From: Woronichinia naegeliana WA131
Lineage (GTDB): Bacteria > Cyanobacteriota > Cyanobacteriia > Cyanobacteriales > Microcystaceae
Assembly (NCBI GenBank): GCA_025370055.1
Contig: CP073041.1
Location: 4,154,001-4,218,000 of the forward strand
DNA length: 64,000 nucleotides
Direction: 5' to 3'
Below the pieces are notes generated by a model that worked only from the letters and a program-made list of their open reading frames with translations, was not told where the DNA came from and searched no databases. This document shows, piece by piece, positions 40,755 through 50,334 of this stretch. A program made the position numbers and the translations under genes. The first letter of the stretch is position 1. The number at the start of each line of letters is the position of its first letter.

Positions 40755-41807
40755 ATGGCAGCAACGCGGGCAAGAATTGCACTAGACGCTATGGGCGGCG
40801 ATCACGCTCCCGATGAAATTATTGCTGGAGCCATACGCGCCTCCGAGGAACTGGATGTCGAGATTCTACTGGTGGGCGATCGCGCTCAAATCACGGACTA
40901 TCTCCAACAGCATGGCTCCCATTCCCAAAATCTAGAAATTGTGGAGGCTGAAGCGGCCATATCGATGGAAGAGGAAGCGGTTACTGCCGTCCGTCGTAAA
41001 CCCAAAGCCTCTATTAATGTGGCCATGGAATTGGTCAAACAAAAACGGGCTGATGCGGTGGTGTCGGCAGGCCATTCCGGTGCAGCAATGGCGGCGGCTT
41101 TGTTACGGTTAGGACGTTTAAAGGGAATTGATCGTCCGGCGATCGGAACCGTTTTTCCCACCTTACTGGCCGATAAATCGGTAATCGTTCTAGATGTGGG
41201 GGCCAATGTGGACTGCAAGCCCAAATATTTGGAACAATTTGCCCTGATGGGAAGCATCTATAGCAAGTACGTCATGGGAACGGAAGAACCCAAAGTGGGA
41301 CTGCTCAATATTGGAGAAGAAGCCACCAAAGGGAATGAATTAGCTCTTCAGGCTTATCAACGATTGCAAGACAATCCTCACCTGCTTTTTATCGGTAATG
41401 CAGAAGGTCGGGATGTCCTCTCTGGCAATTTTGATGTCATTGTCTGCGATGGCTTTGTGGGCAATGTTGTACTCAAGTTTGCCGAGGCAGTTGGGGGTAT
41501 TGTACTGAATATTTTAAAAGAAGAATTACCCCAGGGATGGCGCGGTCAATTGGGAACGCTACTACTCAAACCCAATCTCAAACGGATTAAACAACGTATT
41601 GATCATGCAGAACATGGTGGAGCCTTGCTGTTTGGGGTAGATGGCATTTGCATCATTAGTCATGGTAGTTCCCGCGCACCCTCAATTTTTAATGCAATCC
41701 GTTTAGCAAAAGAGGCTTATGATAATCGGGTTTCGGAACGCATTCAATCCTGGACAGATGGCATAGACAGTGCTGAAACCAGTTCATTACTCAATAGTGA
41801 ACGTTAA
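40755..41807 (+). CDS. plsX: Phosphate acyltransferase PlsX
   Basis: 350 residues. Makes acyl-phosphate from acyl-ACP for phospholipid and glycolipid synthesis. Diagnostic start RIALDAMGGDHAPDEI and later SAGHSGAAMAAALLRLGR, LLNIGEEATKGNEL, CDGFVGNVVLKFAEAV and GGALLFGVDGICIISHGSS. Followed by fabH after 72 bp, the usual plsX-fabH pair. Confidence 0.97.
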   Translation: MAATRARIALDAMGGDHAPDEIIAGAIRASEELDVEILLVGDRAQITDYLQQHGSHSQNLEIVEAEAAISMEEEAVTAVRRKPKASINVAMELVKQKRADAVVSAGHSGAAMAAALLRLGRLKGIDRPAIGTVFPTLLADKSVIVLDVGANVDCKPKYLEQFALMGSIYSKYVMGTEEPKVGLLNIGEEATKGNELALQAYQRLQDNPHLLFIGNAEGRDVLSGNFDVIVCDGFVGNVVLKFAEAVGGIVLNILKEELPQGWRGQLGTLLLKPNLKRIKQRIDHAEHGGALLFGVDGICIISHGSSRAPSIFNAIRLAKEAYDNRVSERIQSWTDGIDSAETSSLLNSER

Positions 41808-41879
41808 TCTTCAAAGCAGAATGACATCACTCGCTCAATTCGGGCAGCATTAACACAGGTATTAATCGGGAGTAAGGGA

Positions 41880-42899
41880 TTGGACAGCCTTAAAACGGGA
41901 ATCACCATCATTGGCAGTGGCTCGGCTACCTCAGCCCAGCTTTTGAGCAATGAGGATCTCAGTGAGATGGTGGAAACCTCGGATGAATGGATTCAAACCC
42001 GCACGGGAATGCGTCAGCGTCATATCTGTTCTCCTGATGAGTCCTTGGCGGATTTAGCAGCTCAGGCTGGTCGTAGGGCTTTAGAAATGGCGGGTATAGG
42101 CGCAAACGAGATTGATTTAATTATTTTGGCCACTTCTACTCCTGACGATTTATTTGGGAGTGCTGGCAAAGTTCAAGCCTTATTAGGCGCGTCCCAAGCC
42201 GTTGCCTTTGATCTAACGGCTGCCTGTTCGGGGTTTGTGTTTGGCATGGTGACTGCGGCCCAGTTTCTTCGCACTGGAGTCTATCAACGGGTGTTGCTGA
42301 TTGGTGGTGATGTGCTTTCCCGTTGGGTGGATTGGTCAGATCGATCAACTTGTGTCTTGTTTGGAGATGGTGCAGGGGCAGTGGTGCTTCAGGGTCAGTC
42401 TGATCGAGATCATCTTTTAGCCTTTGAAATTTATACCGATGGGAATCTCAATCATTCGCTCAATTTGGGTTATCAAGGACAACCGCGATCGCTGACTGAG
42501 GAAAAAACCATTAGCCAAGGGAATTACCAGCCGATTAGTATGAACGGTCGAGAGGTCTATCGCTTTGCGGTGGCACGGGTTCCTGAAGTGATCGAGAAGG
42601 TTTTGTTCAAGGCGCAATTGGAGATAACGGCGATCGATTGGCTAATTTTGCACCAAGCCAACCAGCGAATTATGGATGCAGTCGGTGATCGCCTACAACT
42701 TCCTTCAGAAAAAATTATTAGTAATCTGGCCCAGTATGGCAACACCTCGGCGGCTTCCATTCCCATCGCCCTAGATGAAGCAGTCCGAGCCGGAAAAATT
42801 CAAACCGGAGATTTGATTGCTGCTTCTGGATTTGGAGCCGGACTTAATTGGGGAGCTATCCTTTTCCGTTGGGGAGAAGATTGCAACGGTCACAGTTAA
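41880..42899 (+). CDS. fabH: 3-oxoacyl-ACP synthase III (FabH)
   Basis: 339 residues, starting with TTG after a GGGAGTAAGGGA ribosome-binding site. Starts fatty acid chains from acetyl-CoA and malonyl-ACP. Catalytic triad visible: Cys in DLTAACSGFVFGM, His in LHQANQRIMDAV and Asn in YGNTSAASIPIAL. The stop codon overlaps by a few bases the stop of the convergent fusion gene on the other strand. Confidence 0.96.
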   Translation: MDSLKTGITIIGSGSATSAQLLSNEDLSEMVETSDEWIQTRTGMRQRHICSPDESLADLAAQAGRRALEMAGIGANEIDLIILATSTPDDLFGSAGKVQALLGASQAVAFDLTAACSGFVFGMVTAAQFLRTGVYQRVLLIGGDVLSRWVDWSDRSTCVLFGDGAGAVVLQGQSDRDHLLAFEIYTDGNLNHSLNLGYQGQPRSLTEEKTISQGNYQPISMNGREVYRFAVARVPEVIEKVLFKAQLEITAIDWLILHQANQRIMDAVGDRLQLPSEKIISNLAQYGNTSAASIPIALDEAVRAGKIQTGDLIAASGFGAGLNWGAILFRWGEDCNGHS

Positions 42900-45403
42900 T
42901 AGCCAACGATAATCTGACTCATTAATATAGCCAAAACAATAATAGCTAGATGTTGAGGCCAAAGAATCTTCAGGGATTGGCGACCAATTTTTTGAGTAAT
43001 TAACATGGCAGCTAACGACCCAACAATTAATAAGCATCCTTGTAAAAAAGCAATAACCGCAGGATGAGCGATGAGGACTGGTAACTGTTGACCCGACAAA
43101 CCGAAAGTTGCCATAAAAAGAGGCATAATTGTCCCTGCTTCTCCCATTCCCAAACGCAGATAATGGGCCAGATTACCCGCTAAAACTAGAGGCAGATAAC
43201 CATAGGCTAATTCCACAAAAGAGATATGGCTGAGAATGCCTTTTTTGGGGATAAATTGATGGCTGAGTAAGGGAATAAGAATCGGTAAACTTAAGGTGAG
43301 AAATGCGGCTAAAAAATGAAATGCAAAGGGTTCAAGATTCAAATGTAAACCCCATTCTAGATTGATTTCTGGCAGTCGTCTTAAAAATATACTATTGAGC
43401 AAAAGAAATAACAGAGCAACTTCGTAGGCACGGGGAACATGGGTTGTCCAAAGCTCGATCGCCGGTGGACGGAGATTAAATTCCACAGAGCGATGGGGAC
43501 AGGCTTTTAAACAGGTCATGCAGAGAACACAATCCCGATTATCTTCCAATTGGGCAGGATGGGAATACAGAGGACAACCTGCCGTTGCTTGCCCTTCTCC
43601 CTTTTGGGGGCCACCCTTATAACATTGATAGGTATTGCATTCGGCGGAACAAGTTCCCTGTTGGGCCCGTAATTCAGTCATCGCCAGTTTGGCAAACAGA
43701 CCATTCATGCCGCCAATGGGACAAAGGTAACGACACCAAAGACGACGTTCAAAAATAGCAGAACAAACCATTGCTCCGGCAGTAATTAACAATAACAAAC
43801 AGGCGGAAAGATAGGCCGTATTTTGTAAATGCCAGAGTTCTTCCCAAAGTAAAATTAAAGCAAAAAGTCCAAATAAAAACCATCCTCCCCATTTTTCTAG
43901 CGTTTGCTTCGGCCATTTCTTTAAAGTGCGAGGAAAGAGCCAGAGGGACAGTTTTTGAGTAATTTCACCGTAGATCATAAAGGGACAAACGGCACACCAA
44001 AGTCGTCCAACAAAGGGAAAACTAATCAAAACCAGGGGCCACCACCAAGCCCAAAAAAGATTCAGGGCAAAATTTTGATCACGAGTCTGGGGGCCAACAA
44101 ATAAAATGATCACGATCGCCGCAAAGGCCCAGGTGGTAATGCCATAGTTAATCCTGTCTGGCCACCAAGAACTGCGAAGAAATTGACGTAATTGGGAATA
44201 GGTATTGAGTAAATTCAAGCGAAATTGTTTTTTCTTGCTCTGGGAGGGCCAAATGATTTCCTCGGTAATTTTTGTATAGCCCTGAAGTTGAGTAACAGCC
44301 CGTTCAACTAGGTTAGAAAGTTCCCGTAAATTATTGGGAAAATCGTAGGCCTGTAGTTTTCGTAGGGCTTCAGGGGTGATGGGTACAACGTCTATACCCT
44401 TGGCTTTACAGGCTAGACTAATGTAGTAGTTTACATAGTCATCAATATCAGCTTTTCTGACTCGTAGGGGTGGAACTTTAATATTTTTAGGAAAAAGAGT
44501 ATTAAGAGAAGGAACGATGGTTTCTGAGATGGCAATAATGCGAGCTTGGCTAACTTGTTCAGGTACAATTTCTTCCTCATCACGACTAACCGGATGGTAG
44601 GTTTTTTGTTGAATTAATTGGGCTATTTTAGGTAATAATTCCTGGGGTAACTCTTGAATATTATTTAACAGTAATGTGCCTTTACCCAGGGCTGCTAACA
44701 AACCCATTTTGCCGTTGGCCCGACCAAATAGCTCGGCTCCACTCCCTTTTAAATTGGCACAATTGACCTTAATCATTGGTTCTTTACGATATTGATCAGA
44801 ACCAAAGTGAATTAGGGCGGCCATATTATCTTTTTCTAGACCAGGTTCTCCAAAAATCAACACAGCTTCGTCTGTTTCAAAGGCTTCTCTAAGCTGCGAT
44901 CGCAATTTAACCGCATAACGACTTTTCCCCATAATGGCCCGACGGGCTTTCGGCACAATATAAGAGCGTAAAACCGCATGACGCTGCTGTTCAAAGAATA
45001 ACTGAGCCGATAATTCCTGAACTTCCGCAGCCAGATATTGGGAAAAAGCTTGGGTAATTTGGGGATATTGACGAACAAACTCTCGAAAAGTATTGGCTTC
45101 CAAAAACAAAAATTCACATTGTCCGGCTGTCACCACGGATCGCCGCACCGGTTGATCGAGAATTAAGGCTCCTAGATTAATCACTTCCCCTGGTAGCAAA
45201 CCTAAATTTTGGGTTGTTCCCTCCAGATGTCCTTGATAAAGAACATAAAGTCCCTGGGGTTTAGTTCCCGCTTCCACCACCGTTTGCTGATCTGCCAGGG
45301 TGAGAGATTGTAGATGGGGCGCGATCGCCGTTAAAATCTCCTCATTCAATAAACTTAATTCTGTTCTTTCCTTGAGCCAGATTACAATATCGCTAGATAA
45401 CAT
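42896..45403 (-). CDS. CRP-like / degenerate sigma-54-type AAA / membrane polyferredoxin fusion
   Basis: 835 residues in three parts. Residues about 15-150: cyclic-nucleotide-binding fold (GLYVLYQGHLEG, LLPGEVINLGALI). About 155-390: sigma-54-activator-like AAA domain with a degraded Walker A (GEPGLEKDNM), the GAFTGA loop missing between ELFGRANG and GTLLLNNIQEL, and Walker B LNNI in place of a DE pair; FPNNLRELSNLVERAV closes the domain. About 420-835: NapH/CcoG-like membrane part with several transmembrane helices, CAVCPF, CRYLCPIGG and a ferredoxin site CVLCMTCLKACPH. Possibly a redox- and nucleotide-sensing membrane regulator; that role is inference. Confidence 0.8.
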   Translation of the reverse strand: MLSSDIVIWLKERTELSLLNEEILTAIAPHLQSLTLADQQTVVEAGTKPQGLYVLYQGHLEGTTQNLGLLPGEVINLGALILDQPVRRSVVTAGQCEFLFLEANTFREFVRQYPQITQAFSQYLAAEVQELSAQLFFEQQRHAVLRSYIVPKARRAIMGKSRYAVKLRSQLREAFETDEAVLIFGEPGLEKDNMAALIHFGSDQYRKEPMIKVNCANLKGSGAELFGRANGKMGLLAALGKGTLLLNNIQELPQELLPKIAQLIQQKTYHPVSRDEEEIVPEQVSQARIIAISETIVPSLNTLFPKNIKVPPLRVRKADIDDYVNYYISLACKAKGIDVVPITPEALRKLQAYDFPNNLRELSNLVERAVTQLQGYTKITEEIIWPSQSKKKQFRLNLLNTYSQLRQFLRSSWWPDRINYGITTWAFAAIVIILFVGPQTRDQNFALNLFWAWWWPLVLISFPFVGRLWCAVCPFMIYGEITQKLSLWLFPRTLKKWPKQTLEKWGGWFLFGLFALILLWEELWHLQNTAYLSACLLLLITAGAMVCSAIFERRLWCRYLCPIGGMNGLFAKLAMTELRAQQGTCSAECNTYQCYKGGPQKGEGQATAGCPLYSHPAQLEDNRDCVLCMTCLKACPHRSVEFNLRPPAIELWTTHVPRAYEVALLFLLLNSIFLRRLPEINLEWGLHLNLEPFAFHFLAAFLTLSLPILIPLLSHQFIPKKGILSHISFVELAYGYLPLVLAGNLAHYLRLGMGEAGTIMPLFMATFGLSGQQLPVLIAHPAVIAFLQGCLLIVGSLAAMLITQKIGRQSLKILWPQHLAIIVLAILMSQIIVGY

Positions 45404-45442
45404 TAGCCGCTCCCCCGAATTGATCGAGCACTTTACCCCTGC

Positions 45443-46633
45443 ATGGTTCCATCCCTGACGACAGTTACTAACGCTTCTCTTTGTATTTCAGAACAAACGT
45501 CCGATTCGTCTTCTAGTAATCAGTCTGCTCTAAAATTATCGCTAATTTTGCCGACCTATAACGAGAGTGGCAATATTACAGAAATTGTAGCGGTACTAAC
45601 TCGGCTGCTTGACCCTGTATTGGGAGAGAATTATGAGTTGATTGTAGTCGATGATGATAGTCCTGATTATACGTGGAAAATTGCCCTAGCATTGCTGGAG
45701 TCTTACCCCCAATTGCGGGTTATGCGCCGTACTGAAGAAAAGGGTCTTTCTACGGCGGTGATTCGGGGTTGGCAAGCAGCCAGAGGTGAAATTTTAGGCG
45801 TAATTGATGCCGATCTTCAGCATCCGCCCGAAGTGTTATTGCAATTACTGCAAGAAATGGAACAGGGGGCTGATCTGGCTCTGGCTAGTCGTCATGTGGA
45901 AGGGGGAGGGGTCAGTGAATGGAGTATGATTCGCCGTATTCTCTCTAGGGGAGCGCAAATGCTCGGCTTACTGATTTTGCCGGAAGTGATTAGTCGTCTT
46001 TCCGATCCCATGAGTGGCTATTTTATGGTCAAACGCCAGGCGATCGCCGGTAAAACCTTAAGTCCGGTGGGTTACAAAATTTTAGTGGAAGTGGTTGCCA
46101 GGGGAAAAATCCGTTGGATTGGAGAAGTGGGTTATGTTTTTCGAGAACGGCAGAGTGGAGAGAGCAAAGTTACTAGTCAGCAGTACTGGGAATATTTACA
46201 GCATTTAATTCGATTACGCCTGTCCCTATCATCTCGCTTTGTTCAATTTTGTTTAGTCGGTTTAACGGGAGTTGTGGTTGATATGGGTTTTCTTTATTTA
46301 CTCCATGATCCCAGTACCCTCGGTTTCCCCCTAACTCGTAGCAAGATTATCGCCGCAGAATTGGCAATTTTAAATAATTTTTTGTGGAATGATCTTTGGA
46401 CTTTTCGAGATGTAGCCCAGCGTCAACCTGGCAAACGTCAAAGGATCAAACGTTTTCTTAAATTTAATCTTATTTGCTTAGTGGGTTTGTTCCTTAATGT
46501 CATTTTTCTTAACCTATTGGTTAACTTATTTGGCTTAAATCATTATCTAGCTAATTTTCTGGCGATCGCCCTAGTAACTGTATGGAACTTCTGGTTTAAT
46601 CTGAAACTCAGTTGGCGGGTTACAGATGTTTAA
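45443..46633 (+). CDS. DPM1-like glycosyltransferase fused to GtrA membrane domain
   Basis: 396 residues. N-terminal GT2 domain (LSLILPTYNESGNITEIVAVL, VVDDDSPDYTW, GVIDADLQHPPEVL, LSDPMSGYFMVKR) as in polyprenol-phosphate mannose/glucose synthases. C-terminal GtrA domain with about four transmembrane segments (FVQFCLVGLTGVVVDMGFLYLL ... FWFNLKLSWRV). Likely makes a polyprenyl-phosphate sugar and passes it across the membrane. Divergently transcribed from the fusion gene with a 39-bp gap, so the promoters overlap. Confidence 0.9.
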   Translation: MVPSLTTVTNASLCISEQTSDSSSSNQSALKLSLILPTYNESGNITEIVAVLTRLLDPVLGENYELIVVDDDSPDYTWKIALALLESYPQLRVMRRTEEKGLSTAVIRGWQAARGEILGVIDADLQHPPEVLLQLLQEMEQGADLALASRHVEGGGVSEWSMIRRILSRGAQMLGLLILPEVISRLSDPMSGYFMVKRQAIAGKTLSPVGYKILVEVVARGKIRWIGEVGYVFRERQSGESKVTSQQYWEYLQHLIRLRLSLSSRFVQFCLVGLTGVVVDMGFLYLLHDPSTLGFPLTRSKIIAAELAILNNFLWNDLWTFRDVAQRQPGKRQRIKRFLKFNLICLVGLFLNVIFLNLLVNLFGLNHYLANFLAIALVTVWNFWFNLKLSWRVTDV

Positions 46634-46787
46634 TCGCTTGATAAAGTCTAGACATCTCTGCTAAGAAGAGGATAATTGTACAAAGATGGAAAATAGAACT
46701 GCTATGTGAATTCTTATTCAAAGGTAAAGTTTTGTTACGGAATTCAACATTTCTGTTAACCAATGACTAATGACTTAGGTCTTTCGG

Positions 46788-47048
46788 TTAAGATTCGTTA
46801 TCTTTTCCTCGCAACTCTTGTCGAGAAATTTTCAATTGTTTCCAAAGTTGACGAATTTCTTGATAAGCTTCTTCTGGTGTGATTTTGCCATTGGTTTCTA
46901 GACCACAGAGATAAATAATGCGTTGGGCAAATTCTTGAAGATTGGCATTAAAAACTAAGTTTTCTGGGGTAAATGCTCCCTCATAGGAATGGTGAGGATA
47001 CAGAAATTTTTCTATCGGATCGGGTTCAGTTGGGTGTTGATTAGACAT
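46788..47048 (-). CDS. Small cyanobacterial conserved protein (DUF7219-like)
   Basis: 86 residues with DPIEKFLYPHHSYEGAFTPENLVFNANLQEFAQRI and KITPEEAYQEIRQLWKQLK. Soluble and probably helical. I recall similar proteins in most cyanobacteria under DUF7219; function unknown. A GAGGACTCC-type leader (minus strand) precedes the ATG. Confidence 0.7.
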   Translation of the reverse strand: MSNQHPTEPDPIEKFLYPHHSYEGAFTPENLVFNANLQEFAQRIIYLCGLETNGKITPEEAYQEIRQLWKQLKISRQELRGKDNES

Positions 47049-47342
47049 GAGGACTCCTCAATTAAATAAGTAACAAGAAATAATTACCAGAAAGGTAAGT
47101 TTCTTAATTAAGGCAATTTTTTGCTTTAATGGGACTCCATAGGGATGAGAACATCATCCAAAATTGTCACTGCACATTAGTTTATTTAGTCTATTGATCA
47201 AATATTTTTATTGGTACAAAAACAAGATTGTTTTATTTTGCAGACTAATTTACTAATATTTGCATACGATTATAACCCCATGAGCAAATAGCAAAGGTTA
47301 AGAAAAAGATAAGATTTGATTTACTTCTGTTTAATTTCCAGT

Positions 47343-49337
47343 CTAACTATCAAGATGACTTCCTTGGGTTTTGACTAATAGAGCTACGATTTGCATTTTC
47401 TTTAAGGCGCGAAGTAAGCGTTGGGCCTGGGGACGATAAAGAGGTGTTATTAACGTATTAGGAAGATCATCGAGTAATTCCCTCGCCTGTTGAAGAGAAC
47501 AACCTGAAATGCGGCTGATGGTATTAGCTCCATCAAAAATAAAATCCTGATTGATAATCTTTTCTATTCGTATTCGCCAGGTTTTAGGTTTTAAATCACG
47601 CACCTCGATTTTTCTTAAGCTTTCAATGGTCGCTAATACGACTAGGCGATCGCCTTCTCTGAGTAAGACATCATCAGAAGGAAATAATAAAGAAGGGTGA
47701 TTACTCGACTGGTACAATAAAGGGACAATACTATAACCGTAGGCAACTTCTGCTAGTAATAAACCGACCAATGTATCCTGATTTTCAATATAATATTCCG
47801 TCACCAGAATAGTTTGATAGTGAAGCCGAAAAAGATTGAGAATATTTTCTCCAAAGGCAGCCCCAACAAAAACTTCTGCGGCTAATCGATAGGTTTCTAA
47901 TACCTGAGCTTTAGGCAATAATCCCATTAAACTATGGCTTAATCCCTGGCGAGAAGTCCGAATAACTAAGTTTGCTCTGGGATTAATTTTATGGGTTGTC
48001 AAAGCAACTTCTAGATTTAACATATCGTCATCAGTTACCACGACGACACTATTGGCTGTGGCTAAATTTACTTTAGCAAAATTTTCTTCTAGGGATTGAT
48101 TAACAATGGGAATATCGGGTAAAAGGCGGAAATCAAAATCAAATTTAAGGGTGATACCGATAAGGGGTTGCTTCCAGGTTTTTAAGAGACGAGCAACCCG
48201 TTGACCAATGCGTCCTAAACCCAAGAGAACAATATGGTTTTGTTTGGGTAAAGTCAAACGTTTACGGGCAAAAATAAATTTCGTAGCTAAAAGACTTTCT
48301 GTTAATAAGGCATAGAGAATGCCGACAAAAGCAATGCCCGCTAACGTTAACAATAATGCTAAAGGTTCCAACAGCCAACGGTAGTTTTTGACTTCTTGAA
48401 GTTCAGCAAATAGATCTCCATAACCACCTAAAAGTAACACGAAAGTTCGATATAATGCGCCTAAAATTCCGATCTGAGGAATGGTCAAATAAAATAACAG
48501 GGTTCCTAATATTAACAAACCCAAAATTACCAATCCGGCAAATAGGATTACAGGACGGGATTGCACTGCTGATTTGAATTGTTGCCAATGTTCTAGTTGG
48601 GTTTCTAGCCAGAGAGATTGTTTGCTTAGGGTAAAATTATTTAAGGTTTTCTTGGGGGAATATTGTAAATTAGAGAAAAGATTATCTACCGCTTCGATGG
48701 CAATAATAACATCGTTAATTCTAACAACTTCTTCCCCGTCCCATTGATGAAAACCCCAATCCTCTGAAATTTCCCCTCTTTCAACACTCAAAATACGGCG
48801 ATCGCGGCGATTTAAATCCTGAAGTCGAGACTGATTTAACCCAGGATGATTGGGAAAAATGGGAATGCGAATAACTCGTAACCATTGCTTTTCCAACTCA
48901 AAAAAACCGAGGGTTTCATTCCCTAACGCAGCCAGCGCGAAAGCATTAGCAGGTAAATCTAGGGGATCATAAGCAATAAAATTGCCCAGTTGTTCTCCTA
49001 ATAACTGATTGAGGTGAGTTTGTCCTGATCGTACAACTAAACGAGTGGTGGGATTTAATTCTCGAATCATGAGGGCGGTTTCAATATTAACTTCCTCATC
49101 ACTGGTGACTAATAAAGCGGTTCGACATTGGGCAATATTGGCACTTTCCAGAACGGGTAAATGGCTACAATTGCCGATAATTAATTGTTCCAAAAGAGAG
49201 GGAACTTTAGGGATTTCGTAGGCATTAGGCGTTTGTTTTTCAATCGCGATAATTTTGACATTAAAGGAACTCAGAGCCACCACACACTGTTGCCCTAAAT
49301 TGCCTAGTCCACAGACTAAAAAAAAATCTAACGACAT
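47343..49337 (-). CDS. Potassium channel protein with two TrkA-N/RCK modules
   Basis: 664 residues. First Rossmann domain at the start (VCGLGNLGQQCVVAL, TSDEEVNIETALMIRELNP). Two transmembrane segments about 260-355 enclose a pore with filter LLLGGYGDLF, close to the TVGYGD signature. A second NAD-binding domain follows (IVLLGLGRIGQRVARLL, VVTDDDMLNLEVAL), then a TrkA-C part (LLREGDRLVVLATIESL). It gates K+ flow in response to nucleotides. The gene downstream encodes a cNMP-binding protein only nine bases away on the upstream side, so the two may be co-transcribed. Confidence 0.85.
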   Translation of the reverse strand: MSLDFFLVCGLGNLGQQCVVALSSFNVKIIAIEKQTPNAYEIPKVPSLLEQLIIGNCSHLPVLESANIAQCRTALLVTSDEEVNIETALMIRELNPTTRLVVRSGQTHLNQLLGEQLGNFIAYDPLDLPANAFALAALGNETLGFFELEKQWLRVIRIPIFPNHPGLNQSRLQDLNRRDRRILSVERGEISEDWGFHQWDGEEVVRINDVIIAIEAVDNLFSNLQYSPKKTLNNFTLSKQSLWLETQLEHWQQFKSAVQSRPVILFAGLVILGLLILGTLLFYLTIPQIGILGALYRTFVLLLGGYGDLFAELQEVKNYRWLLEPLALLLTLAGIAFVGILYALLTESLLATKFIFARKRLTLPKQNHIVLLGLGRIGQRVARLLKTWKQPLIGITLKFDFDFRLLPDIPIVNQSLEENFAKVNLATANSVVVVTDDDMLNLEVALTTHKINPRANLVIRTSRQGLSHSLMGLLPKAQVLETYRLAAEVFVGAAFGENILNLFRLHYQTILVTEYYIENQDTLVGLLLAEVAYGYSIVPLLYQSSNHPSLLFPSDDVLLREGDRLVVLATIESLRKIEVRDLKPKTWRIRIEKIINQDFIFDGANTISRISGCSLQQARELLDDLPNTLITPLYRPQAQRLLRALKKMQIVALLVKTQGSHLDS

Positions 49338-49345
49338 GGAAAGAA

Positions 49346-49729
49346 CTAAGTCATTGCTTTTTGTAATTGAGCTTTAACTTTCCGTAATCGTTCTGAATAA
49401 CTTCGCAAAAGTTCCAAGGCAAACATCGGGGTTTGTTGCACTGCAAAAAAGAAATGTTCTTTTTCCATGGCCGCAAGGCGAACTTCAGTTTTTGCGATCG
49501 CCGTACAGAAGCGTCGGTGGTCTTCATGAACTAACGCTCCAACTCCAAAAGCATCTCCTGCCTGCAAAGTTTCTAGCAATTTGCCTTCCAAATACATTTC
49601 GACTTCTCCCTCAATCAAACCATACATAAATTCACCGCGATCACCGGCTTCAAAAATAACTTCTCCCGTCTTAAGTATTTTTTCAGGGTGACTTTCAAAA
49701 ATAAGAATAGAATCAATCGGTTTTAACAT
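49346..49729 (-). CDS. Stand-alone cyclic-nucleotide-binding domain protein
   Basis: About 127 residues, starting MLKPIDSILIFESHPEKIL; a longer start would add 25 basic residues with no family resemblance. The cNMP fold is visible (GEVIFEAGDRGEFMYGLIEGEVEMYL, LLETLQAGDAFGVGAL). No DNA-binding domain. It ends eight bases before the K+ channel gene, and binding of a nucleotide could tune that channel (inference). Confidence 0.82.
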   Translation of the reverse strand: MLKPIDSILIFESHPEKILKTGEVIFEAGDRGEFMYGLIEGEVEMYLEGKLLETLQAGDAFGVGALVHEDHRRFCTAIAKTEVRLAAMEKEHFFFAVQQTPMFALELLRSYSERLRKVKAQLQKAMT

Positions 49730-50054
49730 CGCTACAAAATATAGGGATTTTAAGCTACTTTTTGAGTAGCAGTTTAGTCTTGAGGCTCTAAACTTAAACC
49801 TCAAGCAATTAGATCATACTGGGATAGGTTGACACAAAGTGTTAAGAACAGAATAAGATTCGATTAAAATCAAGCCACTCATAGAATAAACCCATCAGTC
49901 CAATTAATGATTAGCGAAAAAAAATAGGGAAAAATACTTAGAAAAAATGGACAGCAAAACAGTGTAAAAAGAAAGAATGGATAAAATCAAAAAGTGTGAA
50001 CTAAAAACAGAAGGCATCAACAGAGAACTATTTTGGGCTATGTCCGTTCCATCG
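49730..50054. other. Intergenic region, nothing recognised
   Basis: AT-rich spacer of about 325 bases between the cNMP protein start and the LapA-like gene. It should include the promoter of the cNMP/channel pair. No repeat, RNA or gene seen; A-rich tracts at 49915-49960. Confidence 0.5.
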
Positions 50055-50318
50055 TTATTCCTCAAAATCAAATTCGTCCATATCTTCTATTCTTGTACGT
50101 CGTTTTGCCGGACGTTGCCAGAGTAACGGTAAGAAAGCACCTAAAATGAGTCCAAAACCAATACAAAAGGCGAGGAGAATACCAACGGGTAATTGTATGG
50201 ACTCAAAAACAAATAAGCGGAGGGAGACAGGGGTAATATTTTGAACGGCAAAAACCGCGATCGCCGCAAAGCCCAGGGCGATCATTAAAGAACTTAAAAA
50301 GTTAGCGATAAAAGTCAT
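50055..50318 (-). CDS. LapA-like (DUF1049) membrane protein
   Basis: 87 residues with two transmembrane helices (about 5-27, MIALGFAAIAVFAVQNITPVSL, and about 43-66) and a basic then acidic tail (RPAKRRTRIEDMDEFDFEE). The FAVQN phrase between helices is the DUF1049/LapA hallmark. Lies 16 bases after the large helical-repeat protein and is probably co-transcribed. Confidence 0.85.
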   Translation of the reverse strand: MTFIANFLSSLMIALGFAAIAVFAVQNITPVSLRLFVFESIQLPVGILLAFCIGFGLILGAFLPLLWQRPAKRRTRIEDMDEFDFEE

Positions 50319-50334
50319 AGATACCCCTAAAAAC

